This document shows, piece after piece, positions 4,344-5,717 of a DNA stretch of 5,717 nucleotides. The notes under the pieces are model-generated. The model did not search any database. It saw nothing but the letters and a program-made list of their open reading frames with translations, and was not told the DNA's origin. Location of the stretch: positions 1-5,717 of the forward strand of contig DAHVMA010000024.1 in assembly GCA_027320105.1 (NCBI GenBank). The letters are read 5' to 3'. Origin of the DNA: JAKAQB01 sp027320105 (GTDB taxonomy: Bacteria > Actinomycetota > Acidimicrobiia > Acidimicrobiales > Palsa-688). The position numbers and the translations under genes were made by a program. Within the stretch, counting starts at the first letter, position 1. Each line of letters starts with the position of its first letter.

Positions 4344-5218
4344 GCGCCCGAGATGAGGGGCCGCCGCAAGGGTGCAAGAACGGCGCGGGGCCGCAGCCCG
4401 CCGACGGCGACCGACCGGCGATCTCGTGCCGGGGTTTGCGCCACCGCTTCGGCGACCACGTCGCGCTCGACGGCGTCGACCTGGCTGTCGCGCGGGGCGA
4501 GGTCTTCGGGCTGCTCGGCCCGAACGGGGCGGGCAAGACCACCACGATCCGGGTTCTCAACACGCTCCTGCCCCTCCAGGAGGGCAGCGTCAGCGTGTTC
4601 GGCCACGACCTGCGTCGCTCGCCGATGGCCGTCCGCCGGCTGATGGGCTACGTGCCCCAGCAGCTCTCCATCGAGGCGGCCCTCACCGGCCGGGAGAACG
4701 TCGCCTGGTTCGCCCGCCTCTACGACGTGCCGCGGCGCGAGCGGACCGCGCGCGTGGACGAAGCGCTGGCGACGATGGGCCTCACCGAGGCCGCTCGACG
4801 CCTCGCTGGCACCTACTCGGGGGGCATGGTGCGCCGGCTCGAGCTGGCCCAGGCCCTCGTCAACCGGCCCGCGCTCCTCGTGCTCGACGAGCCGACGGTC
4901 GGCCTCGACCCCGTGGCGCGCGACGGCGTGTGGCAGCGGGTGGAGGAGCTACGCCGGGCGACGCGCATGACCGTGCTGCTCACCACCCACTACATGGAGG
5001 AGGCCGACGCGCTCTGCGACCGCGTCGCGCTCATGCACCTTGGCACCGTGCGCGCCGAGGGCACCCCCGGCCAGCTCAAGGGGGCGCTCGGCCCCGGCGC
5101 CAGCCTCGAAGACGTCTTCCGCCACCACACCGGCGCCGTCCTCGACGGCGAGGGAGACGCGAAAGGAGGCCTGCGTGAAGTCCGCAGCACTCGCCGGACC
5201 GCGGGACGCATGGGCTGA
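4340..5218 (+). CDS. DrrA-like ABC exporter ATP-binding protein
   Basis: This 292-residue cytoplasmic ATPase powers an ABC-2 type exporter together with the downstream permease. Its subfamily resembles the daunorubicin-resistance protein DrrA. After a charged, Gly-rich N-terminal stretch (1-27) come Walker A GPNGAGKTT (60-68), the Q-loop at GYVPQQ (103-108), the signature YSGGM (159-163), Walker B LLVLDEP (179-185) with catalytic E184, the D-loop GLD (188-190), and the switch His in TTHYMEEAD (H217). LEDVF at about 256-260 is the typical C-terminal end of this group. All nucleotide-binding residues appear intact. The GTG start overlaps the marR2 stop (GTGA), implying coupled translation. The last 14 or so codons overlap the permease gene by 44 nt and encode a Lys/Arg-rich tail after residue 272. 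DrrA homologues export many drugs and lipids, so the substrate is open. Confidence 0.94.
   Translation: MSARDEGPPQGCKNGAGPQPADGDRPAISCRGLRHRFGDHVALDGVDLAVARGEVFGLLGPNGAGKTTTIRVLNTLLPLQEGSVSVFGHDLRRSPMAVRRLMGYVPQQLSIEAALTGRENVAWFARLYDVPRRERTARVDEALATMGLTEAARRLAGTYSGGMVRRLELAQALVNRPALLVLDEPTVGLDPVARDGVWQRVEELRRATRMTVLLTTHYMEEADALCDRVALMHLGTVRAEGTPGQLKGALGPGASLEDVFRHHTGAVLDGEGDAKGGLREVRSTRRTAGRMG
5162..5169 (+). promoter_or_regulatory. Ribosome binding site of the ABC-2 permease gene
   Basis: AAAGGAGG lies inside the ATPase coding sequence, with 5 nt to the GTG at 5175. This strong match fixes the permease start despite the 44-nt overlap with the ATPase gene. Confidence 0.85.
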
Positions 5219-5717
5219 CGCCCCGCTCCTCGTGCCGGTTTGGCGGCGCTTCCCCGCCCGGGTGGCGACGTTCTGCCTGGTCGAGCTGCAAAAGATCACC
5301 CACGACCGCACCGAGCTGTTCACCCGGGCCGTCCAACCGGTGCTGTGGCTCGTCATCTACGGTGAGGTCTTCAACCGCATCCATGCCATCCCGACGGGCA
5401 GGCTGCCCTACCTCACCTTCCTCACCCCCGGCATCGTCGCCCAGTCGGCCCTCTTCGTCGCCATCTTCTACGGCATCCAGATCATCTGGGAGCGAGACGC
5501 CGGCATCCTCACCAAGCTGCTCGTCACCCCGACGCCGCGCGCCGCGATCATCGTCGGCAAGGGGTTCTCGTCGGGCATCCGCGCCCTGGCCCAGGTGGTC
5601 GTGGTGCTCTGCCTGTCGGTCGTCCTCGGCGTCCACCTCACCGACAACCCCGCCGCGGTCCTCTTGGCGCTGGTCGTCGTCATGGCCGGCTCGGCGTTCT
5701 TCGCCTGCCTGTCGATG
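5175..5717 (+). CDS. DrrB-like ABC-2 type transporter permease, N-terminal part (runs off right edge)
   Basis: The first 181 residues of the membrane subunit of an ABC-2 exporter are present, and the frame is still open at the window edge. A cytoplasmic N-terminus of about 50 residues (with FCLVELQKITHDRTELFTR at 33-51) precedes TM1 at about 52-68 (VQPVLWLVIYGEVF). TM2 lies at about 85-104 (TPGIVAQSALFVAIFYG). The conserved ABC-2 loop WERDAGILTKLLVTPTPR follows at 105-122. TM3 is at about 136-156, and a further hydrophobic segment runs from about 160 to the edge. The pattern matches DrrB-type permeases, usually around 250-280 residues, so roughly a third is missing. The GTG start is supported by an AAAGGAGG site 5 nt upstream. 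The overlap with the ATPase gene suggests matched synthesis of the two subunits, which would form a membrane complex exporting an unknown amphipathic compound. Confidence 0.92.
   Translation, partial: MKSAALAGPRDAWADAPLLVPVWRRFPARVATFCLVELQKITHDRTELFTRAVQPVLWLVIYGEVFNRIHAIPTGRLPYLTFLTPGIVAQSALFVAIFYGIQIIWERDAGILTKLLVTPTPRAAIIVGKGFSSGIRALAQVVVVLCLSVVLGVHLTDNPAAVLLALVVVMAGSAFFACLSM

Noticed and set aside
3764..4606. 280-codon minus-strand open frame opposite marR2 and the ATPase start
   Set aside because: The Ser/Arg/Ala-rich translation has no domain, and it spans two convincing plus-strand genes.

Overview
This is a very GC-rich window. Its coding frames have strongly G/C-biased third positions, GTG starts are common, and most genes carry AGGAGG-type ribosome binding sites. 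The protein families (DHA2-type drug exporters, MarR regulators, a DrrAB-like ABC exporter) and the composition suggest a chromosome of an Actinomycetota species. I cannot place it further from the sequence alone.

Layout. On the minus strand, a MarR-family regulator (465-1013) is followed by a DHA2-type MFS transporter (1-468, running off the left edge). The two share an ATGA stop/start overlap. Divergently, after a 183-bp regulatory gap (1014-1196) with a small AT-richer island, the plus strand carries a dienelactone hydrolase family protein (1197-2078). A complete 498-residue DHA2-type MFS exporter (2149-3645) follows after 70 bp. After a further 140-bp gap come a second MarR-family regulator (3786-4343), a DrrA-like ABC ATPase (4340-5218, overlapping by 4 nt) and an ABC-2 permease (5175-5717, overlapping by 44 nt and running off the right edge).

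How it fits together. The window holds two regulator-plus-exporter units flanking a hydrolase-plus-exporter pair: marR1-MFS1, DLH-MFS2 and marR2-ABC ATPase-permease. That makes three separate efflux pumps and two MarR repressor candidates in 5.7 kb. The likely role is sensing and expelling, and perhaps hydrolysing, small toxic or aromatic/lactone compounds. The substrate cannot be read from sequence. All the protein families are known ones.

Most notable non-coding structure. (1) A nested inverted repeat at 3744-3787 sits on the start of marR2: a perfect 9-bp outer arm pair around an inner dyad, with the preferred ATG in the right arm. (2) A perfect 12-bp, all-G/C hairpin with a 4-nt loop at 4288-4315 ends 24 bases before the ATPase start, inside the marR2 tail. 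(3) The window has a single TTA leucine codon, in the MFS2 gene. No RNA genes, CRISPR arrays, insertion sequences or canonical intrinsic terminators were seen.
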